Shown here piece after piece: positions 1 to 11,917 of a stretch of 64,000 bases of DNA; position 1 is the first letter of the stretch, and each line of letters opens with the position of its first letter. The position numbers and the translations under genes were made by a program. The DNA comes from Bolinopsis microptera (Eukaryota > Ctenophora > Tentaculata > Lobata > Bolinopsidae). The notes under the pieces were generated by a model. The model saw only the letters and a program-made list of their open reading frames with translations. It ran no database searches and was not told the origin of the DNA. The stretch covers positions 16,218,983 to 16,282,982 of the forward strand of contig NC_087077.1 of assembly GCF_026151205.1 (NCBI RefSeq), in the 5' to 3' direction.

Positions 1-2
1 GT

Positions 3-599
3 GGAAATGAAGATTGGCGGAAGAGTAAGATTCTTGGGTCATTGTTGTGTAGTGAAAGTGATATAGCTGCTCGATGCATTGCTGGGAACAATGCCTTCTA
101 TAAGTTCACCAAGATCTGGTCTCAGCAGAATATCTCCGTTACCAGAAAGATAGCAGTATACGAAGCCCAAATTGTATCAATCATCATGTACAATTGCAGT
201 AGTTGGTTTCCTACTGCAAAGTCACTAGAAAAACTAGACATTTGCCATAGAAAACACCTTAGATCATTACTGAACATTTATTGGCCTCATGGAACAATAT
301 CCAATGCAAACTTATACCTAAGATGTAACTCAGTTAAGCTATCAGATCGTGTCCCTAAAGCAAGGTGGAAGCTCCTAGGTCATATCTTGCGTAGTGCTGA
401 TGACTCCCCCGCTGCATTAGCGTTAAAGTTTGCTGTCACAACAAACTGTAAAGGGCGCGTCGGTGCGCATCGTAAGAATTTGTTCAAGATTATTGTGAAT
501 GATTTGACCCGTAGAGGTTTAAAACTTAACTCTTTGAATGATCTTAATAAGCTTAAGATATTAGCCGATGATAGAGTTGCTTGGAGAAACAAATTTTAA
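3..599 (+). CDS. 3' end of a non-LTR retrotransposon (LINE) polyprotein, partial
   Basis: The frame is open from the window edge to a TAA at 597-599, so the gene continues to the left. Only the C-terminal part of the reverse-transcriptase polyprotein is present. It carries the usual post-RT landmarks of CR1/RTE-like LINEs: a KILGSLL stretch near the start, AFYKFTKIW, the conserved aromatic segment YNCSSWF, and RWKLLGHILR followed by a short Asp/Pro stretch. No catalytic YxDD motif is inside the window because that part lies upstream. The frame is unbroken, which suggests a fairly young copy. Family level (CR1 versus RTE/Jockey-like) is inferred from general resemblance, not from a search. Confidence 0.8.
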   Translation, partial: GNEDWRKSKILGSLLCSESDIAARCIAGNNAFYKFTKIWSQQNISVTRKIAVYEAQIVSIIMYNCSSWFPTAKSLEKLDICHRKHLRSLLNIYWPHGTISNANLYLRCNSVKLSDRVPKARWKLLGHILRSADDSPAALALKFAVTTNCKGRVGAHRKNLFKIIVNDLTRRGLKLNSLNDLNKLKILADDRVAWRNKF

Positions 600-800
600 C
601 TCTAGCTGTCTTGATCTGTACTGATCACCATTTTAGGATGACTTGATTTCTCTTAGGGGTTTTGAATATTTTAATGGTGTAAACAGTTTCTTAATAATAT
701 AAATTTATTTATTTATCTACGATATTATGTTCTTTTTATTTGGTTGAATAACTTTCATTTAACTGATTGGGATCTGACACACGTAATTTTGTAATGATCT
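600..800 (+). other. LINE 3' untranslated tail
   Basis: AT-rich sequence between the LINE stop codon and the heptamer array, with no frame of its own. It is most simply the 3' UTR of the element. The exact end of the LINE is not visible. Confidence 0.45.
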
Positions 801-1127
801 TTCTAATTTCTAATTTCTAATTTCTAATTTCTAATTTCTAATTTCTAATTTCTAATTTCTAATTTCTAATTTCTAATTTCTAATTTCTAATTTCTAATTT
901 CTAATTTCTAATTTCTAATTTCTAATTTCTAATTTCTTATTTCTAATTTCTAATTTCTAATTTCTAATTTCTAATTTCTAATTTCTAATTTCTAATTTCT
1001 AATTTCTAATTTCTAATTTCTAATTTCTAATTTCTAATTTCTAATTTCTAATTTCTAATTTCTAATTTCTAATTTCTAATTTCTAATTTCTAATTTCTAA
1101 TTTCTAATTTCTAATTTCTAGTTTCTA
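801..1127 (+). repeat. 7-bp tandem array (TAATTTC)n
   Basis: About 46 head-to-tail copies of TAATTTC, nearly perfect, with one visible variant (TTATTTC) near 935. It starts about 200 bases after the LINE stop codon. Many LINEs end in short tandem repeats instead of poly(A), so the array may be an expanded retrotransposon tail. That link is inferred from position only. Confidence 0.95.
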
Positions 1128-1329
1128 TTAACACGCCTACGAATTGACTGACCGTAAAATTTAACCTTTGTTTTATCAATGCCGATAATATGACTAATTT
1201 TTCTTGGAGAGAGTTTAGAAAGCATTATACCTTAACTTTGATAGCTTTGATCTGCTTCGTCGAAACTCGACAGGCCATTAGAGTTGCTGACCACCCCAGA
1301 GAGGAAGGAAAGGAAGCTCATAGAGAGGA

Positions 1330-2260
1330 TTACGTTTGTTGACAAGATGACATATGTACTCACTACTCAAACTTATCCTCGTGTAATGCCATATTGTTTT
1401 TGATGACCACTTAGTGACTTTGTCAAGATCAGACTGAAGCTCAGTAACATTATGTGAATCACTGATGGATCTGCAAATTCTTGTGTCGTCAGCGAAAAAT
1501 CTTAACGTTTAATGCAACACGCAGCTATAAGCGATGTCATTAACGAATATTAAAAACAGTATGGGATCTAAAACTGTTCCTTGGGGGGCACCACTTATAA
1601 TAAAAGCAATGATAGACATGTTGGATTCGAATTCTATTCGTAAGAAATGACTCGATCGAGATGATGATTTTAGGATGAAAACCGATAGCCCCCATTATAT
1701 CAGCAACCGAGAATGCCAACATGTCATCAATATTCAATGAATGGTTTCTGTAGGGATGGTGACTGAAATAATGCATCATTGATGTTAGTGGCTGAAGGGT
1801 CACTGAATACACTGCTTAATTGACGCTGAAAGATGTTAGCAATCACTTCAGGATTGGTGCAAGTTCTCTTGGCCTCATTGAAAAGCATCGGAATGCTGCG
1901 TTTCTGCTTAGAGAACTTTTTGGCATAGCTGTAAACATATTTTGTATTGCTGTGCACTTTATCTACCGCCTGTTATTATATATAATACGGTAGTTAAAGT
2001 CGTGGTTTATAGCGTCTCGCATGTCAGCGTACACACTCGAAATCTGGTTTCTAAGTGACTCCAAGTGAGCTGTTGTAGCGACTGGATTTTGTTCAGCCAA
2101 TTAAAACCGAAGTTTTAATTTGAGTTTCTTGCGAGACAATGTACTAACCGGTGTTAACTTGTTAACCATGTTATTTTGAACGTTGGTAAATACTAAATAT
2201 CTACCTTTTTTAGCATTTGTCTTTGCGGTCCGGCATAGCTCATCAGGCCCAGAAATTGTC
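1330..2260 (-). pseudogene. Broken antisense LINE reverse-transcriptase fragment
   Basis: Read on the minus strand, this is the linker and central RT domain of a CR1-like LINE. In order from about 2260 downward: a region with CRTAKTNAKKGRYLVFTN; an RNQISSVYADMRDAI segment; NTKYVYSYAKKFSK and the LFNEAKRTCTNPEVIANIF linker; then GAPQGTVLDPILFLIF-NDI (RT block 4); then KIFADDT, which carries the catalytic Asp pair, followed by TELQSDLDKVTKW. The pieces sit in different frames with stops between them, so the copy is dead. It is a different insertion, in the opposite orientation, from the LINE at the window start. Confidence 0.75.
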
Positions 2261-2708
2261 AGCTATTAGTTCAACAAAAAACAGATGCTAGAGATCTGTC
2301 GAAGAGACTGTACTATCAGATTCAATCGTTCTCTGTCTCATACCAAGCTTGTTTAAAGCAAATCTCTGATTATATCTGGTCAGACTTAATGTTATTAGAT
2401 CCCGTCTTAGTGCTAGTAAGGACAATAACAAGTTAATCTAATGAATGAAACTTCTAATTATTGTCACGTTTTAAGCAGCGTCACTAGAAGTTCATTCATT
2501 AAAGTAGCGTTCTTTCCGATCGGCGTTCTCAGAAACAATAAGAAATTAACTCTTAATGATATCATGGTGAACTTAGCTTGACCACGAGGTCCTTACAGCT
2601 GGTTCTTATAAAGACTACATCCTCCGCAGGCACTTTAACTCACTAACTTGTAATATGGACCTTGTGTCAGATTAGAACTTTCCATTGCTAGCCTCCAAAG
2701 CTCCAAGT

Positions 2709-3338
2709 AACCTAGTAACCATCTCCTAGTAACTGTATCCTAGTAACTGTCTCCTAGGAACTGTCTCCTAGTAACATCCTAGTAATCGTATACTAGTAAC
2801 TGTCTCCTAGTAACTGTCTCCTAGTAACTGTCTCCTAGTAACTGTCTCCTAGTAACTGTCTCCTAGTAACTGTCTCCTAGTAACTGTCTCCTAGTAACAT
2901 CATAGTTATCGTATCCTAGTAACTGTCTCCTAGTAACTGTATCCTAGTATTTAGTAACCGTCTCCTAGTAACTGTATCCTAGAAACTGTCTCCTAGTAAC
3001 ATCCTAGTAATCTTATCCTAGTAGCTGTCTCCTAGTGACCGTATCCTAGTAACTGTCTCCTAGTAATATCCTAGTAATCGTATCCTAGTAACTGTCTCCT
3101 AGTAACAGTATCCTAGTAACTGTCTCTTAGTAACATCCTAGTAATCGTATCCTAGTAATCGTATCGTAGTAACTGTCTCCTTGTAACTGTATCCTAGTAA
3201 CTGTCTCCTAGTAACAGTATCCTAGTAACTGTCTCCCAGTAACTGTAGCCTAGTAACTGTCTCCTAGTAACATCCTAGTAACAGTATCCTAGTAACCGTC
3301 TCCTAGTGACCGTATCCTAGTAACTTTCTCCTAGAAAC
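2709..3338 (+). repeat. 14-bp minisatellite (TCCTAGTAACTGTC-like)
   Basis: Roughly 45 units of 14 bp built on CCTAGTAACTGTCT, with variants ending GTA, ATCG or CATC. Shortened units (AACATCCTAGTAATCGTA type) recur at intervals, which suggests a higher-order pattern. No coding frame. Confidence 0.92.
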
Positions 3339-5560
3339 CTACCGTCTCCCTAAAATTATAACCTTATTTATTATTGCATATTTATATGGAGTTACAGTTA
3401 CGCAGACTTACAGGCAATTACACTATTCTTTCTCTCTTCATTATTAATTAAATACGAATCTTTGCAAAGTTAAATTTTGTTTAAATTTGTATTCAGGTTA
3501 AATTAAATGTTTATGAACGCAATTTACCCGTAATATAAAGTATTTTCTCTCGTTGTTTCCAATCCTCACGCAGGGCTGTGAATTATGATAAACTAGTTGA
3601 CTATGCACTAGCAGACAGCATTTAATTAGGGTCTCGAGTAGTGCCATATTATCCAAATTTTCAAATATTCAAATATTATTTCCAAGTCATATTAGGATTA
3701 CTACTACTATTAGGATTTAAAGGTATATAGTGTGGAATTTGGCCTGTATATTCCCATTATCATAGTTGGTATTGTTGGTATTTTGATGTAGAGGGAACCA
3801 CACAAATAGGCCTCAAAATCTTTGTTTGCATTTCACAAGAGAATAACTAGGGAATAATATTCTGATTTTTATATTATACCATAGGAATTATTATTCAATA
3901 GTGATATTATCATCATATTAAAATCATTTCGTATTTTGCGGAATTTGAGCAGATTAATTAAAAACTAATTATCTCATAAACCTTGCTTTATCTTAATGAA
4001 CCTTAATGAACCTCAGAAGATCGTTTAGCAGGAGCCTGCCAGGTCACAACAGCTGGTTGAACTAGTTCAATATAAAGTTTGCTGTATCTCTTTGTAGGGG
4101 AACGATCTGGCATGGCCTCTAACAAATATTTCCAAGGTGGATCTTTAATGTTTGTTTGTGATTATATTTGACAAGAGCAGTGTAATGCTGTGGTTTGGTT
4201 TAACAGTAAACGAACGATTCAATATTTCTGAGGAAATGCCCGGGTTTCACTTTTGCAACACATACTTTACTGTTTGCTCAGGAAAACGTCTAGTTACCAG
4301 GTTCCTTGATTAACCAGGTAATTTACTTCATATTTCCTTTCCCCTCACTACTGGTTTTGTCTGAAAAATAATATAAATTCTCTTAATTTCAGTTGATCAG
4401 GAAGTGAGCTATCTGCCAGATTGGAAGCCAATCATCGAAAACATTGTTTCTAGATTAAATCAATTTTTAATAATTTGATGTTTTGCTTTTTGTTGTACCT
4501 CCTTGTTTTACCTCTTTGAAAGTTTAAAACCACGTACTAGTTTAAGAAATGATTTGATTTACATTCAACAGTGCGATAATAATAAACCTCTGTTTCACAA
4601 AACTCTTTCTTTAATTTAATTAGAATTTAAATACTCTTTATCAAACCTCTGCGTTATCAAATTCAGACACTGCTTTACATTTTGCCGCCCTGCTTCAGCC
4701 CAAATTATTTATGATTTGATTTGATTATGCGAATAATAGACCGCAATCTAATATAATTCAGATAATATTTGTACATGTTCGTTTGAAATTGAGGATATTG
4801 GTAAACAAACAAATTCCGTTTTCGACAGTGGCTTAATTTTGGCATCTATTCACCTCGCATGTTCGATTGAACATTAGCCACATTATAAATCTTTATGTTC
4901 AATTACTCTTTCGTGGAGAGTTCTACCAGTAAGTGCGACCAACGCAATAATAAGGGGCGCAGCTTTTACAGATGAATATTATATAAATTAAATTATAGCT
5001 AGAACAACTGAACAAGTTTCTTGTTTGATTAGTTTAACCCAATTGATGTGATTTTGACACAGTGCTTCAGTATATCCTATAAATACTTTTAGTTGGGAAT
5101 TCAAATATCTATTCAATGGTTATATTGGATACAAGTTGTTTTGCGTGGCAGACACAGCCCTATTGAAATTCTTCCTATTAAACCAAATGATTCTGTCATA
5201 CAATTTGGAACTTGTTGAGCCTGCTCTGATCATATCAAAATAGACTTTACTAGAAGTCATTAGTCAAGTCTATTATGACTATACCACTAATGGGAAAAGC
5301 ATGTTTCTGAAACCAGACACGGATTCACAACTTATAATGGTTGTGGCTGGAAGCCTATTGATAAAGATAAAACATGTAATTTTAATGCATGGGAAAGCTA
5401 GTTCATTCATTCAATGAACTAGAGTTTCAAAATAAACGGACCGTACTGATTTACAGTGGAAACTATTTATGTTCTCAAAATCGTCTTTCCACCATCAGCT
5501 AATGATAATTGTATGATATTTTTTATTTAAATCTTTGATCGATCGATTAATATAATTGCT
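3339..5560. other. Intergenic/intronic sequence, no gene seen
   Basis: AT-rich, no open frame with coding character, no recognisable RNA gene and no clear terminal repeats. A small inverted repeat (AATGAATGAA...TTCATTCATT) lies further left at about 2440-2503. Confidence 0.5.
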
Positions 5561-5575
5561 CTAAATGTTTGAATC

Positions 5576-5700
5576 TAAACACAACTCAAGCAGGTTATAG
5601 AGATGCCCAGGGTAAATTTCACGCCCCCGCCCCCTCCCCTTTAATTGATCTAAATGTTTGAATCTAACATGAGACCTGCAGGTAGAGATGCCCAGGGTAA
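5576..5700 (+). repeat. Short local duplication around the 5.7 kb exon
   Basis: The segment TAAATGTTTGAATCTAA...AGAGATGCCCAGGGTAAAT occurs twice, at about 5560-5613 and 5650-5702. The second copy contains the start of the exon described next. In the first copy the same ATG is followed by a C-rich run instead of the coding sequence. Confidence 0.7.
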
Positions 5701-5791
5701 ATGTCACGGCGTCAGCACTGCGGAACCAGCGCCGTATGGCTGCGGAAAGGGAGCGGGTTAAGAAACTGAAGAGGAACGCAAATGTATCACC
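5688..5791 (+). CDS. Alternative 5' exon 1a of an unidentified large gene (first coding part)
   Basis: An open exon from ATG to a GTGAGT donor at 5792, coding 34 residues plus two bases (phase 2). The peptide is basic and Arg/Ala-rich (MPRVNVTASALRNQRRMAAE...). The segment RMAAERERVKKLKR is likely helical. An AG acceptor-like site (CCTGCAG) lies just upstream and an in-frame stop sits at 5670, so the exon may carry a short 5' UTR or may itself be spliced from a leader. It joins in frame to the exon at 6697. The pair ends in phase 1, like all other first exons in this window. I do not recognise the protein. Confidence 0.55.
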
Positions 5792-6696
5792 GTGAGTAGT
5801 CTTTATAGGTGTTTGTTTTGTCAGGAGTATTTTCAAGAATTTGTATTTTTGCGAGTTTGTCTTTTTGTAGTATGTTAGTAAATAGTTTGCTTTTCAAAAA
5901 TGAATTTCTCGGAACTATTTACATGAAAGAGTGTGTATGTTTAGGAGTAGTTTTTTAAGGGTTTCTCTATTAAGAATAAGCTCAACTACTAAGAATAAGC
6001 AACTTACAAAGTTACAACGAAGATAAGCCAAAATAATACTGAAATATTTTACTTTTCATTCAGCACGCCACATTTTAGCCCTAAAAACGATCGGATAAAG
6101 TACCAAGAAATCAGGTTTCTTTATGTGACAGATACAAATTCATGAAGGGATCAATTAATCTTTGTGTCAGATACAAATTCATAAAGGGATCGATTAATAA
6201 TTATTAATCGTAACCTTTTATAAATGCGTTAGATATAAATAAATAGAGGGATTATTTAATATTTAATTGACCGTCTGATTCTCCAATTTTATTAGATTAA
6301 GATTATTGCCAGTACAGAGCGTGCCCTTCTTTTAAACTGATTGAGCTAATTGCGGGAATTTTTTCTTTTTACAAATGTAACTTACGCAACTGCTTTATAC
6401 TAGTCAGATGTTCGGGTATTTGGTTATTGTTGACATCATTTGTGATTGAATGATAGTACGGAGGACGAACAATCAGTTCGGAAAATTTTAATTTTGTATA
6501 AGCGGAGGATGGCCATGATGTAATCTTGAAGACGTCATCCTATCCGATCAATACAGACTGATTTGTTTAAAATAAATACAGTTGATATTTTATGTAGTAA
6601 TACTCAATATTGAATCAATATTAATTAGGTAAACCAATAAAATTTCAATAAAATAGGTTAAACAGTGAAGCTGAAACTAAAACGTAATGATTTCAG

Positions 6697-6767
6697 GGAC
6701 CCTGTTATAGTAGCGGACGACCCCTTCAGCTTCAACGTTGGTGGACTACTCATCAAGGACGTTCAAG
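6697..6767 (+). CDS. Alternative 5' exon 1b, spliced after exon 1a
   Basis: A 71-base exon between a good acceptor (GATTTCAG) and a GTCAGT donor at 6768. Joined to the exon ending at 5791, the frame continues without a stop: PDPVIVADDPFSF then NVGGLLIKDVQ. It ends in phase 1, the phase shared by the other first exons. The DPF motif recurs in the 10.3 kb exon (GDPFDLDE). The GGLLIKD stretch slightly resembles a segment of SLC4 transporters, but that is too short to support an assignment. Confidence 0.5.
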
Positions 6768-8260
6768 GTCAGTGAAAATATGTTGAAAATTATACTTCGT
6801 ATATAAGATTTTAAACAAAATGCTAATAAAGAAACGTATTATAAATTGAAGCAAGGTATATAATTGGTTTTTATTTTGGATCGTTGAATGATAATTCTGT
6901 GGTAATGAAAATTATGACTTGTATATTGAATGTGCGAGGGCTATAATCTTTGTTTACGACTGGTACAGCTTTTCATGTACCCTCTCCGCCGGCCCGTCTT
7001 CTCGTTTATCTTCCCCGACGGCCTGGTTACCAACAATTACGGTCTAATTCATTGAACAGATGATGGGCAGTGTCAGACAATAAACTCTCACAGTCTCACC
7101 AGTGCTTGTAATTGCCGTGTCGTTTTGCGACCAGGCCGGCAATAAACAGGCAAAGCTGATGTTGTATGAGTAACCCTTAACACATTTAACTCCTCATCTA
7201 TACGGATACTACTATACCTTGCTTCTTGATTCATTTCACAGACTCTGCCGCTAGAAGTCTGCTGCTAGGACTCGTAACTAAGCAAAACATTGTTTCTTAA
7301 TTTTGTTCACTAACTTTACAACTGTAGTCGTTGTGTTTGTTTGTCAGAAGTTGTTAGCATCGCGTGCTGTTGGTAGATATCGGACTGTATCACACATTGC
7401 CGGATTATATTTATATCTTTATGAATTTCTGCATAAAGTTAGTTGTATGATGGTGGACTTTGGTTGCTCCTTCAGAGCCGCGTGAAACGACTAATCTACT
7501 TTCGGTCAAACAATTTTGATGATGAACTACTATACTATACTGTACAGAGTATTTAATATCGCCATAAACTCTGCAGTTTTTGTGAATACTCCACTACACA
7601 ATGGATCATGTACCGTTCATCTGAATCCACTCTGTATACTTACAATTAAAAGCAGATTATAAACTAATTCGTGCCAAGAGAAAGGATGCCGCATTCTATG
7701 CTACTATAATAACACAGCATGCCGCATTCTGCGTTACTGCTAGATAATAATAATTCGCAGATTAGCATCTTAGGCTGAACTGTCACGTACCCTCATTATA
7801 ATGAGGGATACAATGATCATTGATCAATGGTTATTGGTCAATTTGATTTATTGGAGACAATCATTTTCGGTTCGACGAAATTGTTGAACAAATCATTTCA
7901 ATCAAATCATTGATCAATTGTGAAATTGTATAGTTTTAAACAGTTCGGTGAAAAGCGACCATAAATGATTTATGATAAAAAGGTTTAAACTGCTAGTTTT
8001 TTTAACAGGAGATCAGCGAGGAGTTTAATATATTTAAAGGAGAGAACAGATTATTTTAACAGTTTAAAAAATGTATGCGGTTGATATGTTCGGACCTTCT
8101 CCTACTCTTGCTGTTGTCGGAATTCTGCTCAACTGTTCCATGGTCTTCTATTGGGAGTAAACTGCTCCTAAAATAAGCTGTTCCATGATTATGCGATTGA
8201 TGATCTGAGCTAATTTCTGGTAGACTACTACCGGTACTTACGAAATGGCTATTTTCGTAC
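6768..8260. other. Intronic/intergenic, no gene seen
   Basis: No supported coding or RNA feature. Just upstream, at about 6120-6260, a degenerate 55-bp unit is repeated about three times around AGATACAAATTCAT(A/G)AAGGGAT. Confidence 0.45.
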
Positions 8261-8263
8261 TCT

Positions 8264-8800
8264 TATCAAAATAATTGCAGCGAGTCCGTTAACTATGCGT
8301 ACCCTAATCATCAGTAATTGCAGCGTTTCGTTTGTCATTAACATTACTCTTTGATCATCGCCGAATCATCACTTTCGTGTTCTATTTAGCATCATCAAAA
8401 TAATTGCAGCACGTTCGGCATATATACGAAACCCAATAATCAGTAATTGCCGCATTTTGTTTGCTATTAAAGTATTCATGTTACAGTGTGCAAACCCTCC
8501 CTGATCATAAGTAGATACTTGAAACGATTCCTAGATAGCAACTTTCGTCCAAAAATCAGCCTCGCAAAAATAATTGCAGCAAGTTCGTTACGTATCCGAA
8601 AGTCGAAACCCACTTATCAAATAATTGCAGCACTTCCCTTGTCATTGATATTGCTATCAGCTCATCAGCGGACATTTGAAACTCCTGCTTGACAACAACT
8701 TTCGTACTTTATTCAGTCTCAAATAATTGCAGCGAGCCCGTTATACACGTAAGACCTACGTAATATAAGCGTAACATCAAATAATTGCGAAATCAAATAA
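8264..8800 (+). repeat. Degenerate ~130-170 bp tandem repeat marked by AAATAATTGCAGC
   Basis: The core AAATAATTGCAGC followed by a variant of (G/A)AG(T/C)(C/T)CGTTA recurs at about 8270, 8400, 8570 and 8723. Between these lie shorter AGTAATTGC(A/C)GC or AAATAATTGCAGC boxes and ACTTTCGT(A/G/C)C boxes in the same order. Four diverged higher-order copies are visible. No frame is conserved between them. Confidence 0.7.
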
Positions 8801-10299
8801 TCACAAACTCTCCTTCTTATCAACTGCTCTCTCTTTCTCTGTTGTAGCTGCAGTAGACACTTGAACGATTGCTTCACAACACAACTACTCCGCCACAACG
8901 ACAGTGTAATTGTTTTGAATCACAACCGTTTAACTGCACCTTGTCATCATGACCCGACCTCTTTTTGTTCCCAATCTAAAACCACACATGTGTTCGGCAA
9001 GATTTAAATGATTTCCCCGTCCTACCTTTAGTGAGAGGAACCCGCACGAGCTCTCCCATTAATTGCCGGATAAAAGAACGCACAGTGAGAAGATTGGCCG
9101 GACAAAGATAGCCCTCAGCTCAGGATGCCCTCGTGGTTGGCTTTTGTTTAACTCCATGTAAATTTATCATCGCTTGTATTTGAGTATTTGTGCTCCTTTG
9201 ACACGGGGATATCCGAATTGCCATTACTTCCGCCCTGTGAAATGCAAGGTACCACCAAGTGCCATACGGCTTCGAACTCTCGATTCTAATTGCCACTTGC
9301 CAGACTCGTTCCACTTGAGTCGGAGGAGCTGGAATGTTTTGATAATAATTCCTGTCACCGTGCTATTCTGAGCATCACAGCATATGCTTAGTTGCATGCG
9401 ATCCTACTATGATCTAGTGCTGGACGGTCGCATTGTTTAGGATTCGGTCATTGATTTCAGTATATTTAAGCATTCCTAAAACAAGGATTACTATTAGCCA
9501 CTATAGGGACGATGCCAGACCCGCCCTAGGGACGATGGCAACCCGTCCAAGGGAGGCCAGACCCGTCCTAGGGACGAATCCTTACCCAAACCACGTCATC
9601 ACCTGGTCCTTATGTCTAAGATGGGATAATATTGCGAAGGAGGGAGCTGCCAGCTTTTATTGTGACTTGTGAGAAGTGATTTGGTGAATACTGAATAGTG
9701 CTGCATGGTGATGAGATGATCAAACTGTGTCAAATCTTAACTTGCCGCAATTTTTCGTAACATTGCCCTTTAGAAATGATTCATTGCGTTTCAAAAAGTA
9801 TCCGGTTTAATGATTTAACTTTAAGGCCAATTATCACTTTAAGGTAACCAGACATGTGAATTTGTTTGAAACTTTTCAAAAGAAATGCTATCAAAAATGT
9901 AACTTCTATGACGTGTTTTCGCAACTTTTGTCTTGTGTGAAATGTTTGATTTCTGCAGGTTTCCTCAACAACCCATTGAATAAATTGTATGTAATAAATT
10001 GTATGTAATTAAAATATATAATGCAATAAAAATAAAGAGTAAACAATAATTTGCCAGGGCCCAAATAATAATATTCGTATATATACGACATAATAAACTG
10101 ACATCATCGCTCAATTAAAACTCGGCTTATTTCAAAGAACTGACATATGTTAGTTCAGTACCGTTGATTTTGTCATTTGTGCTAAAGGCAAACGTTTAAA
10201 AATCAAGAAAGTGTTCGGACATTTAAATTTGCTTGCCATTTATTTGTTTCCACCATTCAACCACCCTAAAGTAACATCAATTTTCCCTAAAAGAAAACC
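8801..10299. other. Intronic/intergenic, no gene seen
   Basis: Contains a short GC-rich patch at about 9510-9580 with a repeated AGACCCG(C/T)CCTAGGGACGA-like word. The open frames here are short and lack coding character. Confidence 0.4.
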
Positions 10300-10489
10300 A
10301 TGTTCCACGCCAACTTAAAGATCAAAAAGTACAAGAAGCCAAAGAGGAAATCGAATCATTCGGGAAGTTTCAACGAAACTCCCGTACAGAAAGATGATGA
10401 GTTTCTAGGGAACCTGCTGAGAAGATCTGAAGTACCCAGGTTCAGTGTGACTGGGGACCCATTCGACCTGGACGAGGCAGATTACGAAT
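10300..10489 (+). CDS. Alternative first exon (10.3 kb) of the same unidentified gene
   Basis: ATG to a GTGAGT donor at 10490, coding 63 residues and ending in phase 1. The start is very basic (MFHANLKIKKYKKPKRKSNH). It is followed by LLRRSEVPRFSVTGDPFDLD and an acidic end (EADYE). LLRRSE resembles a basophilic-kinase site. The strong donor, the abrupt charge pattern and the phase shared with eight other exons support a real coding first exon. No transmembrane segment or known domain is present. Confidence 0.65.
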
Positions 10490-11529
10490 GTGAGTAGTTA
10501 TTCAGTTCTATCTTTTACACATCTGTAACTTATAAGGCTGTTTATTACGATAAAATGATAATCTGTTAAGGTGTTTAATACACTGTGCAGGGTACTGTAC
10601 GTGTGTACGTGTGTACGCGTGTATGTGTTTGATATGTCAAGATTAGTTGCTTCAACATCCTGTATCAACTGACATCTGTTAATATGCGTGCCCCAGCCCT
10701 CACCTGCCTTGACATCCTTATAGCACTGCATGCCTATTTGCCCGCTATAAGTTATAATACAGCCACAGGGTGGTCATTTACTCTGGGCCACCCTGTACAT
10801 TCTGATCTCGATCCTGGACCTATGGGACAAATTTGCTCCTTAAAACCAAAACCAAAACCAATCCACCATGATAGGCCTCCAATTATTACTGATGGCCTTT
10901 TAGTTGTAGTATGGCCTACCAAAATGCACCCCAGGATGTTGCCATTCTGTGGCTCTCTCCTCCGCCTAGATTCACTGCAATTATATAATTATGTGAAAAC
11001 TGTATACCCATATTCAACCCATATTTCCGCGAGTATCATTAGAGTTATACGCAATTTCCCTGCAAGTAATATGGATTATTGAAAGTCTGTCTCTCCTGAT
11101 CCTGGATAGCATTGTATCAACCTATAACTGGATCGGAGGAGCACGTTGTGCAGCAGAATCTAGATGAGATTACAGCACCTACCACTGCAGATTAAAACCG
11201 GATCAGTAGATACAAGCCGGCAAACAGCCGGAGAAATTACCTTTTGACTCAGATCTCCAGGAGCAGACAGAGCTACAATTAGACGTAGGAACAATCTGGA
11301 CGGATGTGGTATTTTTAATATTCTAATGGCTGGTAAATGATATCAGTAAAACCACTACCATATGGGCTAGTTTATACTTAAATGTACTCTCTAGTTTCTC
11401 TCTCTAGTTTCCGTTTGATTCGTTTGTCAGGCTCTGGGAAATCTAAGTACAGGAATCATACAATCATACCGACCATTGTCATAGCTTCGTAACGGTAAAC
11501 AAAAGACTGGATACAGAAGAAGCAGGAAG
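10490..11529. other. Intron, no gene seen
   Basis: An open frame at 10684-11082 has no recognisable domain and no splice logic. It includes a KPKPKP run from a short repeat. I treat it as chance. Confidence 0.4.
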
Positions 11530-11917
11530 ATGCCAATGTTTGACTACTCTGTCCCTCGCTCCCAGCGGACCAGCACAGCCGGGAGCAAAAGTTCCAGCCA
11601 TAAACACAACAACAACGTTTCTCCGAAGCCTCCTCCCCGCCTGGTGAGACGTGACTCCACTTTAAGGCGTCTCCCCAGGTCTAACAACGCATCAATAAGA
11701 TCTCATGACACTTCTCTGGGTCCTTCCAACGGTGGTAACCATGACAACGGTGACACGTACCAACCTCTCGGGAGTGTTTCCTCGGGGAGGAGTGAGGATT
11801 TCCGGAACATGTCTGCGGCAGTGTGCCCTTTTGATAATGTGTGGAGGGCTAGTCAGGATTCCCGGTTGGATAGTAAATTCAAGAAGCTCACTATTTGGGA
11901 GAAGGGATGTCAATTCG
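11530..11917 (+). CDS. Alternative first exon (11.5 kb) of the same unidentified gene
   Basis: ATG to a GTAAGA donor at 11918, coding 129 residues and ending in phase 1. It is a long, disordered, Ser/Arg/Asn-rich tail. It contains a KPPPRLVRRDSTLRRLPR stretch with an RRDS kinase-type site and a PPP motif. The C-terminal part is more ordered (FDNVWRASQDS, FKKLTIWEKGCQF). Beyond the donor the frame becomes hydrophobic and AT-rich, as expected of intron. Together with the exon at 34864, it is one of the two longest of the array. Confidence 0.65.

Noticed and set aside
6697-6767. SLC4 anion-exchanger identity from GGLLIKD
   Set aside because: Seven residues of resemblance in an N-terminal exon is not evidence; the parent gene is left unnamed.
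10684-11082. 132-residue plus-strand frame
   Set aside because: No domain, no splice context, contains a simple KPKPKP repeat.
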